Assembly (NCBI GenBank): GCA_965116935.1
Contig: OZ220737.1
Location: forward strand, 4,836,001 to 4,900,000
DNA: 64,000 nucleotides
From: VXYL01 sp965116935
Lineage (GTDB): Bacteria > Pseudomonadota > Gammaproteobacteria > Pseudomonadales > Azotimanducaceae
Direction of reading: 5' to 3'
Part shown: in pieces, positions 55,471 through 64,000 of the stretch
Numbering within the stretch: position 1 is the first letter of the stretch
Layout of the letters: the number at the start of each line of letters is the position of its first letter
Translations under genes and position numbers: made by a program
The notes under the pieces: model-generated
Seen by the model: only the letters and a program-made list of their open reading frames with translations
Database searches by the model: none
Told to the model about the DNA's origin: nothing

Positions 55471-56462
55471 ATGCCGGCCTCGATCAGATCCTGCAATCGC
55501 ACCACGCCCACCGGCCGGGTCGCTTCGAGCACCACCAGTTCCGTAATGCGGCTCTCGCGCATTTGGCGCAGGCAATCGATGGCCTTGGCGTCGGTGGCAG
55601 TGGCGCCGTGGACGTCGGTGGGGGCGTTGCTTTCGGCGCCGCGGCGGCTACGGTGGAAGCACTGGGCGGCGGAGAGCGAGCGCACGTCTTCGCCGCGCAG
55701 GAGCAGGCGGCGGATGTCGGCGTCCGTAACCACGCCGACGTGGCCACCGTGGTCGTTGACGACGATGGCCATGCCGATGCTCTTGGAAGAGATTTCGTAG
55801 ACGAGGTCAGCAAAGCGAACATTGCCCGCCACGATGGGCAAGGCATCGCCTTGGATCATCAGGTCCTTCACTTCCAGCAGCAGCCGCCGACCGAGCGTGC
55901 CGCTCGGGTGGAAGCGAGCAAAATCGTGGTCGGTGAGTCCCTTCTCCTGCTGCACCAGGATCGCCAGCATGTCGCACACCGCCATGGTCGTCAGCGTGCT
56001 GGTGGTGGGCGCGAGGTTGAAGCGGTCGATCTCGGGCAGCACGGGGATGGCAAGCGGAATGTCTGCCACGGAGGCGAGACGGGAGTCTGGTTCGGTCACG
56101 GAGATGACCTTGCCTTGGGTCACCAGGCGGAACTGGCGGGCGAACTCGATGGTTTCCTCGTTGCCGCCGCTCTTGGACAGCGCTAGCAAGGCGGAACCGG
56201 GCCGGACGATACCGAGGTCGCCGTGCAGCGCCTCCACCGGATGCACGAAGGCGGTCTGCGTGCCAGTGCTCGACAGCGTCGCCGCCGCCTTCTGCGCCAC
56301 CAGGCCGCTCTTGCCGAGGCCCGTGACGATGAGGATGGAATCGAGCCCGGCAATCACCTGCACGGCTTGCGCCAGCCGTTCGTCGAGCAGGGCCGACACG
56401 GCCTCAACGGCTGCCGCCGAGTGCGCCAGCATGGCGCGCGCGCGTGGGAGCAGGTCGGTCAT
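55467..56462 (-). CDS. kdsD: Arabinose-5-phosphate isomerase, KdsD/KpsF family
   Basis: KdsD converts ribulose-5-phosphate to arabinose-5-phosphate for Kdo synthesis, so the cell makes lipopolysaccharide. The 331-residue protein has an N-terminal SIS domain (ILIVTGLGKSGLVAQKAAAT; SSTGTQTAFVHPVEALHGDL; ALSKSGGNEETIEF) and two CBS domains in the C-terminal third (VTDADIRRLLL; VVLEATRPVGVVRLQDLIEA). The stop codon is contributed by the adjoining MITE. Confidence 0.95.
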   Translation of the reverse strand: MTDLLPRARAMLAHSAAAVEAVSALLDERLAQAVQVIAGLDSILIVTGLGKSGLVAQKAAATLSSTGTQTAFVHPVEALHGDLGIVRPGSALLALSKSGGNEETIEFARQFRLVTQGKVISVTEPDSRLASVADIPLAIPVLPEIDRFNLAPTTSTLTTMAVCDMLAILVQQEKGLTDHDFARFHPSGTLGRRLLLEVKDLMIQGDALPIVAGNVRFADLVYEISSKSIGMAIVVNDHGGHVGVVTDADIRRLLLRGEDVRSLSAAQCFHRSRRGAESNAPTDVHGATATDAKAIDCLRQMRESRITELVVLEATRPVGVVRLQDLIEAGI

Positions 56463-56607
56463 GAAGCGGCATCGGTGGCTGGCGAAGTGGCACGATTATG
56501 GCGCAGGCGGCGCATCCGTGTAGGTGTAGCCTTGACATGCGTGGTGCTCCGCTGGGAGGCAGGATGCCGCCCGGCGCCGTTCGGGAACTGGTGGGGGAGT
56601 TTGGGGT

Positions 56608-58068
56608 GTGAACGGAAGAAAGATGGCGTGCTGGTTGCCCGTGTTGTGGGGGGCATTGGCCTTGCCCTGTGCGGCGGATGCGACGCCCGTGGGAGACGCC
56701 TTGTCGCGCGCAACGGTGGGGGACCAGACCATCAGTTGGCGTGAGCATCGGATCGACGACGCCCAACACGGGGCCTCGATCAGTGGCAGCGACGGACTGG
56801 TGATGGCAGACCTCGACGGCGACGGCCATGAGGATGTCGTCTCGGTGCATGAGTCGGACACCAGTTACGACGGCCAGCCAGACGGGCATGTCCGCATCGC
56901 CTTCGGCAGTGCCAATCCACGTGCATGGCACAACGTGACGTTGGCCGAGGGCGTGCTTGCCGCAGCGCCTGAAGATGCAGCCATTGGCGACGTTAACGGC
57001 GATGGGCTGCCCGACGTGGTGGTGGCGTCGGAACTGGCGCATCTGGCCTACTTCCAGAACCCGGGCGAGGCCGCGCGCCAAGGTGCCTGGCCACACCTGA
57101 TCCTGCCGGGCACCCAAGGGAGGGGCTCCTGGCTTCGCGTGTTCTTCGCGGACTTCGACGGCGATGGCAGGCCGGAAATCTCCGCCGCAAACAAGGGAGC
57201 GCAGAACCCGGATACAGCCGACTACGCCCGGAAGACGCCTGTGTCGCTGTTCCAGGTGGTGGGCGATCCATTGTCGGACTCGGGGTGGCGCGAGGTGGAG
57301 CTCGGCACCTTCAGCATTCCGCAGAACGCGCGTCCAGTGGACTTGGACGCCGACGGCGACCTCGACATCGTGGTCGGCAGTCGTGGCGAACGCCGCATGG
57401 TCGTGTTCGAGAACGTAACCAACGGCAGCGATTTCCAGTTTGTGGAACACCCGATTGCGCTCACGGACGGCGCCGAGGCGAGTGCCTTCAACCTTGATTT
57501 CGCCGACCTCAACCACGACGGCCGGCTGGACATCGTGACGGCGTTTGCCATGGCTGGCAGCCCTCCCGGACTCGCCTGGTTCGAGCAGCCGCCCAGGCAG
57601 GACGGGAAATGGGGCGCCTGGCGACTGCACAGGATCGGCACCTTCGCCCCCGACAGCATGACCGGATTCGCCCTCGCCGACATCAACGGCGACGGCGAGC
57701 TAGACGTGATGGCGGGGAGTTACAGCTTGGGCCCCCGCAGTGAGGACGGCGACCTGACGCCAACGGACTCGCTCGGTCGCCTAGGCTGGTTCGAAAACCC
57801 GGGCGATCCAGCACCGGGGACGGCAAGCGCGTCGGACGAAGGCTGGCCCCGCCACGACATCTCCCGCCGCAAGCGCGGCATGTTCGACAAGCTGATCCCC
57901 CGGGACCTCGACGGCGACGGAGACATCGACTTCCTCGGCACGCGCGGCAATAGCGCCCCGTTCGACGGCGTGTTCTGGCTGGAACAGGTGCGAACTGCAG
58001 CGCCGATGCCGGCCTTTCAAGGAGCATGGCCGGACGACAGCGAGGAGATGCCGTTGCCGGCGTTCTAG
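56608..58068 (+). CDS. Secreted FG-GAP/VCBS-repeat protein
   Basis: This 486-residue protein has a signal peptide (ACWLPVLWGALALPCAADA). At least seven calcium-binding D-x-D-G-D-G-type loops follow (ADLDGDGHEDVV, GDVNGDGLPDVV, ADFDGDGRPEIS, VDLDADGDLDIV, ADLNHDGRLDIV, ADINGDGELDVM, RDLDGDGDIDFL), spaced as in a beta-propeller. It is probably extracytoplasmic and may bind ligands or polymers. The GTG at 56608 is assumed, and an ATG at 56623 is the alternative. Confidence 0.88.
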   Translation: MNGRKMACWLPVLWGALALPCAADATPVGDALSRATVGDQTISWREHRIDDAQHGASISGSDGLVMADLDGDGHEDVVSVHESDTSYDGQPDGHVRIAFGSANPRAWHNVTLAEGVLAAAPEDAAIGDVNGDGLPDVVVASELAHLAYFQNPGEAARQGAWPHLILPGTQGRGSWLRVFFADFDGDGRPEISAANKGAQNPDTADYARKTPVSLFQVVGDPLSDSGWREVELGTFSIPQNARPVDLDADGDLDIVVGSRGERRMVVFENVTNGSDFQFVEHPIALTDGAEASAFNLDFADLNHDGRLDIVTAFAMAGSPPGLAWFEQPPRQDGKWGAWRLHRIGTFAPDSMTGFALADINGDGELDVMAGSYSLGPRSEDGDLTPTDSLGRLGWFENPGDPAPGTASASDEGWPRHDISRRKRGMFDKLIPRDLDGDGDIDFLGTRGNSAPFDGVFWLEQVRTAAPMPAFQGAWPDDSEEMPLPAF

Positions 58069-58816
58069 GACGGCCAGTCCGTGTCCGAGGATTCGCGGAG
58101 TCGCGTGTAACGACGTTAGACGTACGAATGGCTCGATTACCGCTTCAGTGCCCATGTGCGGTCATCGCGCTTCGAACGGTCGTTTTTCGGCCGGGTGATA
58201 TGCAGCTCGTAACCGCGTTCCGTTAGCCCCGGCATAGCCGTTCCGTGGTCGGGATAACGCATGTCGCACTTTCGGCGCCCTCTGCGTTGGCAGGGGCGCG
58301 TGTGTCGCGAGTCGCTGACGACCTCACGGGCAGAAAGTAGGGTGACTTCCCGGGCCTCGTCAGAATCCGCGGTCCCAGCTACTTGGTGCGTGCCTCACCC
58401 TAGGTTGGTTGCCGGCTGGAACTGTCGCATCACCTTACCCCGGCGGCGGAGTGACTACACCCCGGTTAAGCCTTCGGTCAGGCCGGTACGCGGTGCAGCC
58501 GCCTGAAGCTCCGAGCAAGGAGACGCGGCTCGGGCCGGCCTCTGCGCCCGCTCCAAGTCCTGACCCCGCGTCGACTACCGGGCTAACCGAACGGTACGGC
58601 GGTGCGGCGGTGGCCGAGGCTGAGCGTCGCATCGGTCGGCATCGACTGCGACTGTCTCCAGAGATAGGCTGGCTGTAAGACCGCCCCAACACCGACTGCG
58701 CAGGCCGGTCGCAGCACCGGGAGTTCGGCGGTGAGTCGGTGAGACGCACGGAAGTAAAGCCGGTCCGTGCTACACTTCTCTGTGTCTCGCTGAGGAATGC
58801 TGGAGCTTGATTCACG
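58069..58816. other. 748-base non-coding region with possible RNA structure
   Basis: No frame looks protein-like on either strand. Several self-complementary stretches are present, for example GTCGCA paired with TGCGAC near 58630-58655 and CAGGC paired with GCCTG near 58479-58508. It matches no RNA family I can recognise, and I looked specifically for RNase P, tmRNA and 6S features. Confidence 0.4.
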
Positions 58817-59215
58817 ATGACGCCGGACGCTCTTGAGAAGCTTCGGTTGGCGGAAACTCAACTGGACCGCGTGCTGTCGTCATGGGACGAGCCAGACTGG
58901 GCGGACTTGTCGATCTACGGGTTCCACACACTGGAAAACGGGGTGGATGCAGCATGGCTCCATGTAGGCAAGCGCTTGGTGAGAGACCACCCGTCACGAG
59001 TGGACGCGGCACGACACCTGCACGAGAAGCATGGCTTGCCGGATGTCTCAGATTTGCTGTACGACCTCAACGAGACGCGCAAGAGCGAGTCGTACGGCGA
59101 CATTGAGGCGCCGGAGCTGGATGCTGAAGAGACGGCCACCCACATAGAGCAGTTCATCGATGCCGTGCGAGAGTTGGTGCGTGGATCCAGCGACGATGGG
59201 CTCGCTCGCGACTAA
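58817..59215 (+). CDS. HEPN-domain protein of HEPN-MNT pair
   Basis: This 132-residue helical protein fits the HEPN pattern (LSIYGFHTLENGVDAAWLHV at about 31-50; SRVDAARHLHEKHGLPDV at about 61-78; LNETRKSESYGDIEAPELDA at about 84-103). In many HEPN toxins an R-x4-6-H motif is catalytic. In RKSESYGD the position is occupied by Tyr, so RNase activity is uncertain. The next gene, a nucleotidyltransferase, overlaps its end by 20 bases, giving the standard HEPN-MNT arrangement. Confidence 0.8.
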   Translation: MTPDALEKLRLAETQLDRVLSSWDEPDWADLSIYGFHTLENGVDAAWLHVGKRLVRDHPSRVDAARHLHEKHGLPDVSDLLYDLNETRKSESYGDIEAPELDAEETATHIEQFIDAVRELVRGSSDDGLARD

Positions 59216-59840
59216 CTGCATCAAGCGTTGGCCCTCCAAGAGAGCACGGACGTGGGCCGTGCGCTTTCTTCAGCGAGTTCGCGGAGATACGAACGTCCTT
59301 TCGGTTGTAGGAATTGGTTCTGCCGTCAGGACGGGAGTGGTTTCGGATGACCTAGACATCCTTGTGGTTTGCGCCGACAAGCTCCAGTTCCGCGAACGAC
59401 CCCCCATGGAAATCGACCTGCGAGCCTACGACATGTCCTCCGTTGACGAGAAGATCGCGGCGGGGCACGACCTGCTAGGCTGGGCGGTTCTATTCGGTGC
59501 CTTGATGTTTGATCGAGACGGCGTTTGGCGAAGCATCGTGCAGAGGTGGGAAGGTCGAGTGCCCCTGCCGGATCCCTGCATATCTCGACAGAGGGCTGCG
59601 ACGTCACGACGGAGATTTGAGGAAATGCTCGCCTTGGGCGACCAGGAAGCCGCTCTTGAGTTCGAAGTCGCATCCCATTCGCACCAGGCGCGAGCGGTCC
59701 TCGCAAGCGCCGGCGTCCACGCGGCCTCGCGACCTGAACTCCCAGGTCAACTGGACGAGATTGGTGCCCGTAGTCTTGCAAGGTCACTGAGGACGGCTTT
59801 GGCAAACCGGACGCGCTTACGCGCACAGCTATTCGAGTGA
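59196..59840 (+). CDS. MNT-type nucleotidyltransferase of HEPN-MNT pair
   Basis: From the ATG at 59196 the protein is 214 residues. The nucleotidyltransferase motif is VVGIGSAVRTGVVSDDLDIL (about 31-50), with the G-S and D-x-D metal ligands. In characterised HEPN-MNT modules the MNT protein neutralises the HEPN partner by adding nucleotides (AMPylation). The C-terminal helices (EALLALGD-like region, about 145-210) are larger than in minimal MNT proteins. Confidence 0.8.
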   Translation: MGSLATNCIKRWPSKRARTWAVRFLQRVRGDTNVLSVVGIGSAVRTGVVSDDLDILVVCADKLQFRERPPMEIDLRAYDMSSVDEKIAAGHDLLGWAVLFGALMFDRDGVWRSIVQRWEGRVPLPDPCISRQRAATSRRRFEEMLALGDQEAALEFEVASHSHQARAVLASAGVHAASRPELPGQLDEIGARSLARSLRTALANRTRLRAQLFE

Positions 59841-59988
59841 TTGCTGAGGATTCCTCTGCCGCTACCTGACTCGACGCGCAGGCACCGCTACGCCGTCACC
59901 GAAGGGATTCACGCACTTGAAAAAGTTGCAGGGACGAATCAGAGAACAACGTTTCAGCGTCCGTAATCTGACACCAGGAGAATACGGT

Positions 59989-60294
59989 ATGAGCGAAGAA
60001 GCCAACAGCCAGGCTACCAAAGACCCCGCAATAGTGACGCCCGTACTGACTTCACCAAAACGCATGGCGAAGATTGGACTGGAGTTGCTTGAAGAGGCAA
60101 TTGTTAGGAATCTGTACCCAAACCGACGATGCACACTCTACCAGTTAAGGATGGAACTTGACCTGCCACCAAAGGTTGTCAAAGAGGCTGTCCGCCATCT
60201 TGCGAAGAATCGCCGCATCACAAGAGGCACGAGGGCCGGATACCCGAATGAAGAAGGCCATAACTACTGGCTTCCCGTAGAACAATCGTCGTAG
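59989..60294 (+). CDS. Winged-helix-like small protein (101 aa)
   Basis: The ATG at 59989 has CCAGGAG 8 bases upstream. The 101-residue product has a disordered start, then a helix-turn-helix-like segment (CTLYQLRMELDLPPKVVKEA; VRHLAKNRRITRGTRAGYPN) that could bind DNA. Base composition is visibly more AT-rich than the surrounding genes, a sign of recent acquisition. Family unknown. Confidence 0.65.
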   Translation: MSEEANSQATKDPAIVTPVLTSPKRMAKIGLELLEEAIVRNLYPNRRCTLYQLRMELDLPPKVVKEAVRHLAKNRRITRGTRAGYPNEEGHNYWLPVEQSS

Positions 60295-60304
60295 GAATAC
60301 GTCA

Positions 60305-60631
60305 ATGCGAACATCGGCTTTGATTCTAGTCTTCCTTCTCTTGGCAGGCTGCACTACAACAACCGGCTATTGGCGATTCGTCCACGACGTAAACGGCCCT
60401 GAGGAAACTCAGTCCGATCTCGCGATCTGTAAAGTGGGATGGCTCTCCTCCCCGATGGCGGCAGAATTCGAGCGGCAGAAAGCTGCCACAGAGACAACTG
60501 ATTGGGGACTTTTGGCGCGCATCAACAACGCCAGAGATCGGCATGTTGGGTTGTGCATGAGGGCACTCAACTACAAAGAACACTGGTTTGATGCTGACCT
60601 GTGCCAGCGAGGATGCCCGAGCAAGCCGTGA
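60305..60631 (+). CDS. Putative lipoprotein (108 aa)
   Basis: The N-terminus is a lipoprotein signal (SALILVFLLLAGC, lipobox LAGC at residues 13-16). The mature part carries several cysteines (AICKVGWL; GLCMRAL; LCQRGC), suggesting disulfides. It follows the winged-helix gene by 10 bases and is probably co-transcribed. No known family. Confidence 0.75.
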   Translation: MRTSALILVFLLLAGCTTTTGYWRFVHDVNGPEETQSDLAICKVGWLSSPMAAEFERQKAATETTDWGLLARINNARDRHVGLCMRALNYKEHWFDADLCQRGCPSKP

Positions 60632-61021
60632 CCTGCCTCTCGTTGCGCTCAGATCAACAGGGGAAAAGGCTGTGAGCGGGAGGGTGCGAGTCTAGCCAGA
60701 TATGTAAGTCCCTAATGAAGGACTGCCTTCCGTACGCGCTGCGGCCACCGGCCACCTTGTCGTAGGTAGCGCATCAGCCAAAGTTCGTGCGCAAGGAAAG
60801 CCGTCGTGGCACTTCACACCGTTGTAGATGCGGCCGATCCAGAGGATGCTGCCTACGGCGGGTTGAGGATGGGGTGAAGGTGTCCATGCCGAACATGGCG
60901 AGGAAATGACGGTGAACGTCGCAGCCCGCGTAGGTCGTCGCAGCGGACACCCTGTGGTGGCCGCCAGGTCCTAATACTGTCTTATTATCTATGTTAGCTT
61001 TATAGTCAGGAGATTTTCGAA
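60632..61021. other. Intergenic region, no gene seen
   Basis: A minus-strand open frame covers part of it (60774-61046) but lacks a ribosome-binding site and protein-like composition. The last 50 bases are AT-rich (TTATTATCTATGTTAGC near 60985-61001), probably the promoter of the small gene at 61022. Confidence 0.45.
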
Positions 61022-61198
61022 ATGATCGAAGTTGTAAGCATGGCATTCGGACTCGTCGGCACCACCGCGAGTATTGGCATGCTGGCGTACCAAGCGATGG
61101 TTGACCGACGGGATAGGCGCGTGAAACGGCGGCTCGTGGAGGCCGGGATGTTGATTGCCGGACTTGTGGCGCTTGCGTGGTTGGTTCGACGAAAGTGA
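61022..61198 (+). CDS. Small membrane-anchored protein (58 aa)
   Basis: The ATG at 61022 has AGGAGA about 8 bases upstream. The 58-residue product has two hydrophobic stretches (VVSMAFGLVGTTASIGMLAY, about 4-23; AGMLIAGLVALAWLV, about 41-55) around a basic loop (DRRDRRVKRR). It is convergent with the ATPase gene, which ends 57 bases on. Family unknown. Confidence 0.6.
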   Translation: MIEVVSMAFGLVGTTASIGMLAYQAMVDRRDRRVKRRLVEAGMLIAGLVALAWLVRRK

Positions 61199-61254
61199 CC
61201 GGGCGCCAAAGTACCTACGTTCGGCAGTTGGCTCTGGCAGTCCGCCGGAATCAG

Positions 61255-62736
61255 CTACCGCGACGGCGTGTGGTCGGACAAGCGCCTGAGCATGGCCAGG
61301 ATTAGGTCGAGGGCTGTGTCCGGTGGCAGTTCGGTCGCGAGAGCACCGAAAGCGGACTGGAGAGCACGGACCGACTGGGGATCAAGGCCTTCGAATACGT
61401 CCGAATCCGATTGTACGGGTCCCTCACCTGATGGGTCGGCCACGTCTTCCCCGCAGGCTGGTTGACGAGTGACTTTAAGCTCCACCAGCATGTCTTTGGT
61501 GCCCGACAGCTTTTCCTGGGCACTTTCGACTATGGTAGTGGCGTCCTCGGGCAGAAGGCAGCCGGACTGCGCTAGCACGCGTGCAGCCTCCGCTTGTCTG
61601 ACCGCAGCCGCGGCTTGGCGAAGTCTGTTGCGGTGGGAGGACGCTCGTCGACAACGAGCACTAATCTCCTGTGCGATGGCTCCTAGATGGTTCTCTAGAT
61701 TCCGCAGGTGGGGACCGGGCTCGAAGTAGTCGCGACGGCCATTGGGGACAATGCGGCTATCCGCAATGTGCACCTCACCTACGCACCAGCCGTTGAATCG
61801 TGTTTCGTGGAACAGCTTGCTGAAGACATCCTCTGAACCGACCTGTATGTTGCCCGAGCGGGCACGGAGCCCTCGAACTCCAAGGTGGAGCGGTATTGAG
61901 CCCGCGTAGGGGGTATGTGCAAGCCAAAGAACTGCAGCGGCATCCCCGGTGTCCAATGAGGGGATGACGCGCGTCTCTAGGCGCTCAAATGGGGCAGCGT
62001 AACTCTCAGTGAGCGGGAGGGCGTCTCCGAAGGGGCGCGTGACCGGAGACTCGGCTGCATCAAATCGGACATCCAAGGCGAAGTGGTCGATGTGTTGAGA
62101 CAGGAAATCATTCACCTCATCGCACAGGGGAAAGGAGGAGGAAATCGGAACGGGACAGACCTGCGCAATGTATTCCTTCACCGCGTCTCGATTGAGGAGG
62201 GTGGACGCCGCATGCCGTGTAACGCCCTCGACTGTGACTTGAAAAAACCGCTCGGGCCAATGGCCGTCCGTAACGGTATGGACGCTCGTACACTCCTTGA
62301 TGGCCGTTTCGGCGTCGACTCCGTCCAATCGCGGGCTTCGTAATGCGCTGCCGGACCAAGACACGCGAGTCACAGGACCAGAACCGTCAGCCCGCGTGGT
62401 GAAATGCACTCCGTCCGAGAAGGCGAGGGACGCTAATCTTCCGATTCCTCGTAGGCCGCGGTCAACAGCTGGGTCCTTGACACTGTTGCCGATTGGGATC
62501 AGTCGACTCACTGCTTCGGTCCGGGAAAGCCCGGGACCGTCGTCAGTGATCGTAAGGCGACTTTCCAACGGCTCGATACCGACCAGAACGGCACCGCCAT
62601 GGCCGCTAGAGGCAACCGCGTCGGCGGAGTTCTGCAGATACTCGCGGAAGAGGATTAGCGGGCTGTCGTACATCCCCGCTGTGATGAGGCGAAGGATGTC
62701 GCCACCTACCATGGCTCCACTAGGCATCTTTGGCAT
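61255..62736 (-). CDS. GHKL (Hsp90/MutL-type) ATP-binding protein
   Basis: This 493-residue protein has the GHKL ATPase motifs in its first 110 residues: N-box REYLQNSADAV (about 31-41), G1 TDDGPGLSR (about 63-71) and G2 DRGLRGIGRLASLAF (about 91-105). This is Hsp90/MutL-like rather than histidine-kinase-like. A middle domain follows, and a helical C-terminal part with a coiled-coil region (about 365-430). Such proteins occur in several anti-phage and restriction-type systems. The start overlaps the end of the radical SAM gene by 17 bases (ATG ending at 62736; 62727 and 62712 also possible). Confidence 0.85.
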   Translation of the reverse strand: MPKMPSGAMVGGDILRLITAGMYDSPLILFREYLQNSADAVASSGHGGAVLVGIEPLESRLTITDDGPGLSRTEAVSRLIPIGNSVKDPAVDRGLRGIGRLASLAFSDGVHFTTRADGSGPVTRVSWSGSALRSPRLDGVDAETAIKECTSVHTVTDGHWPERFFQVTVEGVTRHAASTLLNRDAVKEYIAQVCPVPISSSFPLCDEVNDFLSQHIDHFALDVRFDAAESPVTRPFGDALPLTESYAAPFERLETRVIPSLDTGDAAAVLWLAHTPYAGSIPLHLGVRGLRARSGNIQVGSEDVFSKLFHETRFNGWCVGEVHIADSRIVPNGRRDYFEPGPHLRNLENHLGAIAQEISARCRRASSHRNRLRQAAAAVRQAEAARVLAQSGCLLPEDATTIVESAQEKLSGTKDMLVELKVTRQPACGEDVADPSGEGPVQSDSDVFEGLDPQSVRALQSAFGALATELPPDTALDLILAMLRRLSDHTPSR

Positions 62737-64000
62737 TCGACGTGATGTCCCTAAGCGGGATGCGGTCGGAGGGCGGATCGACCGGTTCGTATAGACCAGC
62801 ATCCTCGACGAGTGCATCAGGTTCCGGAAGCATATGATCCGGCGTGAGTTCAGGGAAGACTTGGGCTATATCCGTCACCTTCGGCGCCTTGGTGTCAATG
62901 GCGTGGAAGCGGGCAAGCTCGCGAATCAGCGCACTAACAGATCGGTCACCCACTAGCGTGAGAAACGCGTCCCGGCGAGGACGTTTGAGAAGCGTCTCGC
63001 TGAGGAGCCCAATCAACTCCGCTTGCTGCGCGGGCCCGAGCCGACGCCGGAGCGCGAGATACTCGTCGAGCACGGGGCGCCCTTCGCCCTTTTCGTAGAA
63101 CTCCCGTTGGAATATGAACGCGTGCGGCATGACGAGCAAGCGCTCGAACTCGTGGTAGCTTTCGCCGAATGCACGATTGAAAAACTCCTCGCTACCGGAG
63201 ACTACGCCGTGTGTAGCCTGGAGCATGATCTGGAACGAGCGTAGGAAATAGCGGTTCCAATTCTTGCCGACATGTGACCGGTCCTTCATGGTCACCGGCA
63301 GGTACCGCATCGGGAAGGACCAGATACGGACGCCGAGGCGCTCGTTGAGGTCAATGTTGATTCTCATGCGTTCGTATAGGTCGTTAGGGGTATCCATGAA
63401 GTTGTAGAGCATGTAATTGGAGAGCGACGTGAGCCCGTAGTCCGCTGCCATCTCGACAGAACGTTCGTACACGCGGAGCATACCCACGTGGTCAAAGGCG
63501 ATACGAAGCGGGTCTATGCAGATTGTGGACATTTCCTTCAGGTACATCGGCGTTTTCGACAGGATCCGTGCATCAACGCCTTGGTTGAAGTCGACACGTC
63601 GCTTGGCCGATCCTGCACCAGCCCGCTCGAACGTCGCACCGTTTTCGAATCCAACGTCTCGGATTTCGGCGACGACCTCCTTATAGCGCGCGCTTGCCGC
63701 GACGTTGTTGTCCATGAGAATAAGGTCTTTTTTGGGCCCGAACTGCTCATTCACGCCCTCGACCAAGCTGGTGATGGGCGGCATTTCTCGCTGCCCTCCC
63801 TCCAGTTTGGGCACACCACAGAAGGAGCACTTGCGGACGCATCCGCGCGATGCGTAGCCAAAGTAGGCGTCTCGCACGGGATAGGTGTATGGGATGTGCT
63901 GCAGGATGCTGTAGTCGGGCACTAGCTCCTCAATCGGGGGGCCGGCGACGTCGTCGGCACCGAAGTCACCGTCCTCTGTTGAGAGTTCGAGCGAAATCGC
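62720..64000 (-). CDS. Radical SAM protein, 5' end beyond the window
   Basis: The frame is open to the window edge, so the gene continues outside and 427 codons including the stop are visible. The cluster motif is CVRKCSFC (C-x3-C-x2-C), preceded by PIEELVPDYSILQHIPYTYP, as in B12-binding-like radical SAM proteins. FGPKKDLILMDNNVAASARY and FNQGVDARILS are typical of the radical SAM barrel. A long C-terminal domain of unknown type follows (about the last 180 residues). The chemistry is not predictable. The 3' end overlaps the GHKL ATPase gene, so the two products probably work together. Confidence 0.88.
   Translation of the reverse strand, partial: AISLELSTEDGDFGADDVAGPPIEELVPDYSILQHIPYTYPVRDAYFGYASRGCVRKCSFCGVPKLEGGQREMPPITSLVEGVNEQFGPKKDLILMDNNVAASARYKEVVAEIRDVGFENGATFERAGAGSAKRRVDFNQGVDARILSKTPMYLKEMSTICIDPLRIAFDHVGMLRVYERSVEMAADYGLTSLSNYMLYNFMDTPNDLYERMRINIDLNERLGVRIWSFPMRYLPVTMKDRSHVGKNWNRYFLRSFQIMLQATHGVVSGSEEFFNRAFGESYHEFERLLVMPHAFIFQREFYEKGEGRPVLDEYLALRRRLGPAQQAELIGLLSETLLKRPRRDAFLTLVGDRSVSALIRELARFHAIDTKAPKVTDIAQVFPELTPDHMLPEPDALVEDAGLYEPVDPPSDRIPLRDITSNAKDA

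Noticed and set aside
58260..58700. Group II intron or RNase P-like fragment
   Set aside because: A few short stretches looked suggestive, but no domain V hairpin, GUGYG start or RNase P core could be found.
60774..61046. Minus-strand frame of 90 codons
   Set aside because: Low-quality composition, no ribosome-binding site, and overlap with the better supported small gene at 61022.

Overview
The window is a GC-rich chromosomal segment from a gammaproteobacterium. The best evidence is conserved gammaproteobacterial gene order: rpoE-rseA-rseB-rseC followed by lepA-rnc-era-recO, nadB divergent from rpoE, and sdhE-ygfX divergent from ygfZ. I cannot name a genus. An uncultured, probably marine or host-associated lineage would fit, but that is a guess. 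I found no rRNA, tRNA or CRISPR array.

Layout. 0-5 kb: a small membrane protein, a TerB-like protein, and a YejA/YejB/YejE-type peptide ABC importer with no ATPase gene beside it. 4.8-7.7 kb: a nucleotidyltransferase with a small partner, a DUF5990 protein, and a nucleobase permease pseudogene with two frameshifts. 8-17.7 kb (minus strand): adk, relA, recO, era, rnc, lepA, rseC, rseB, rseA, rpoE. 18-25.3 kb: nadB, ygfX, sdhE, ygfZ, metY, a CoA-binding protein, and a TPP riboswitch in front of a TonB-dependent receptor. 25.6-42.7 kb: housekeeping and catabolic genes, including metH, a stomatin/NfeD pair, a cyclophilin, a phosphodiesterase, an aldolase-type protein, an esterase and two dehydrogenases, with two toxin-antitoxin-like pairs among them. 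42.7-45.2 kb: a scar region with a cytochrome oxidase subunit I tail, an NtrC-type regulator missing its front half, and very small genes. 45.2-58 kb: an aminotransferase, two Uma2 proteins, a POT peptide symporter, a complete five-gene dipeptide ABC operon, kdsD and an FG-GAP protein. 58-64 kb: an accessory zone with a HEPN-MNT pair, small AT-rich genes, and an Hsp90-type ATPase overlapping a radical SAM gene that runs off the window.

The most distinctive feature is the load of small non-coding repeats between genes. Several have the REPIN layout: two palindromes in inverted orientation, each next to a GTAG or GGAG tetranucleotide. A second type is a MITE with 21-base terminal inverted repeats beginning CTAG. 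One MITE copy fills the nadB-rpoE promoter region and supplies the apparent start codon of rpoE. The other supplies the stop codon of kdsD. No transposase is in the window, so these elements must be, or have been, moved in trans.

Peptide and amino-acid scavenging is the main metabolic theme: two peptide ABC systems, a POT symporter and an aminotransferase. Envelope stress control is the second theme. Methionine synthesis appears twice, as metY and metH.
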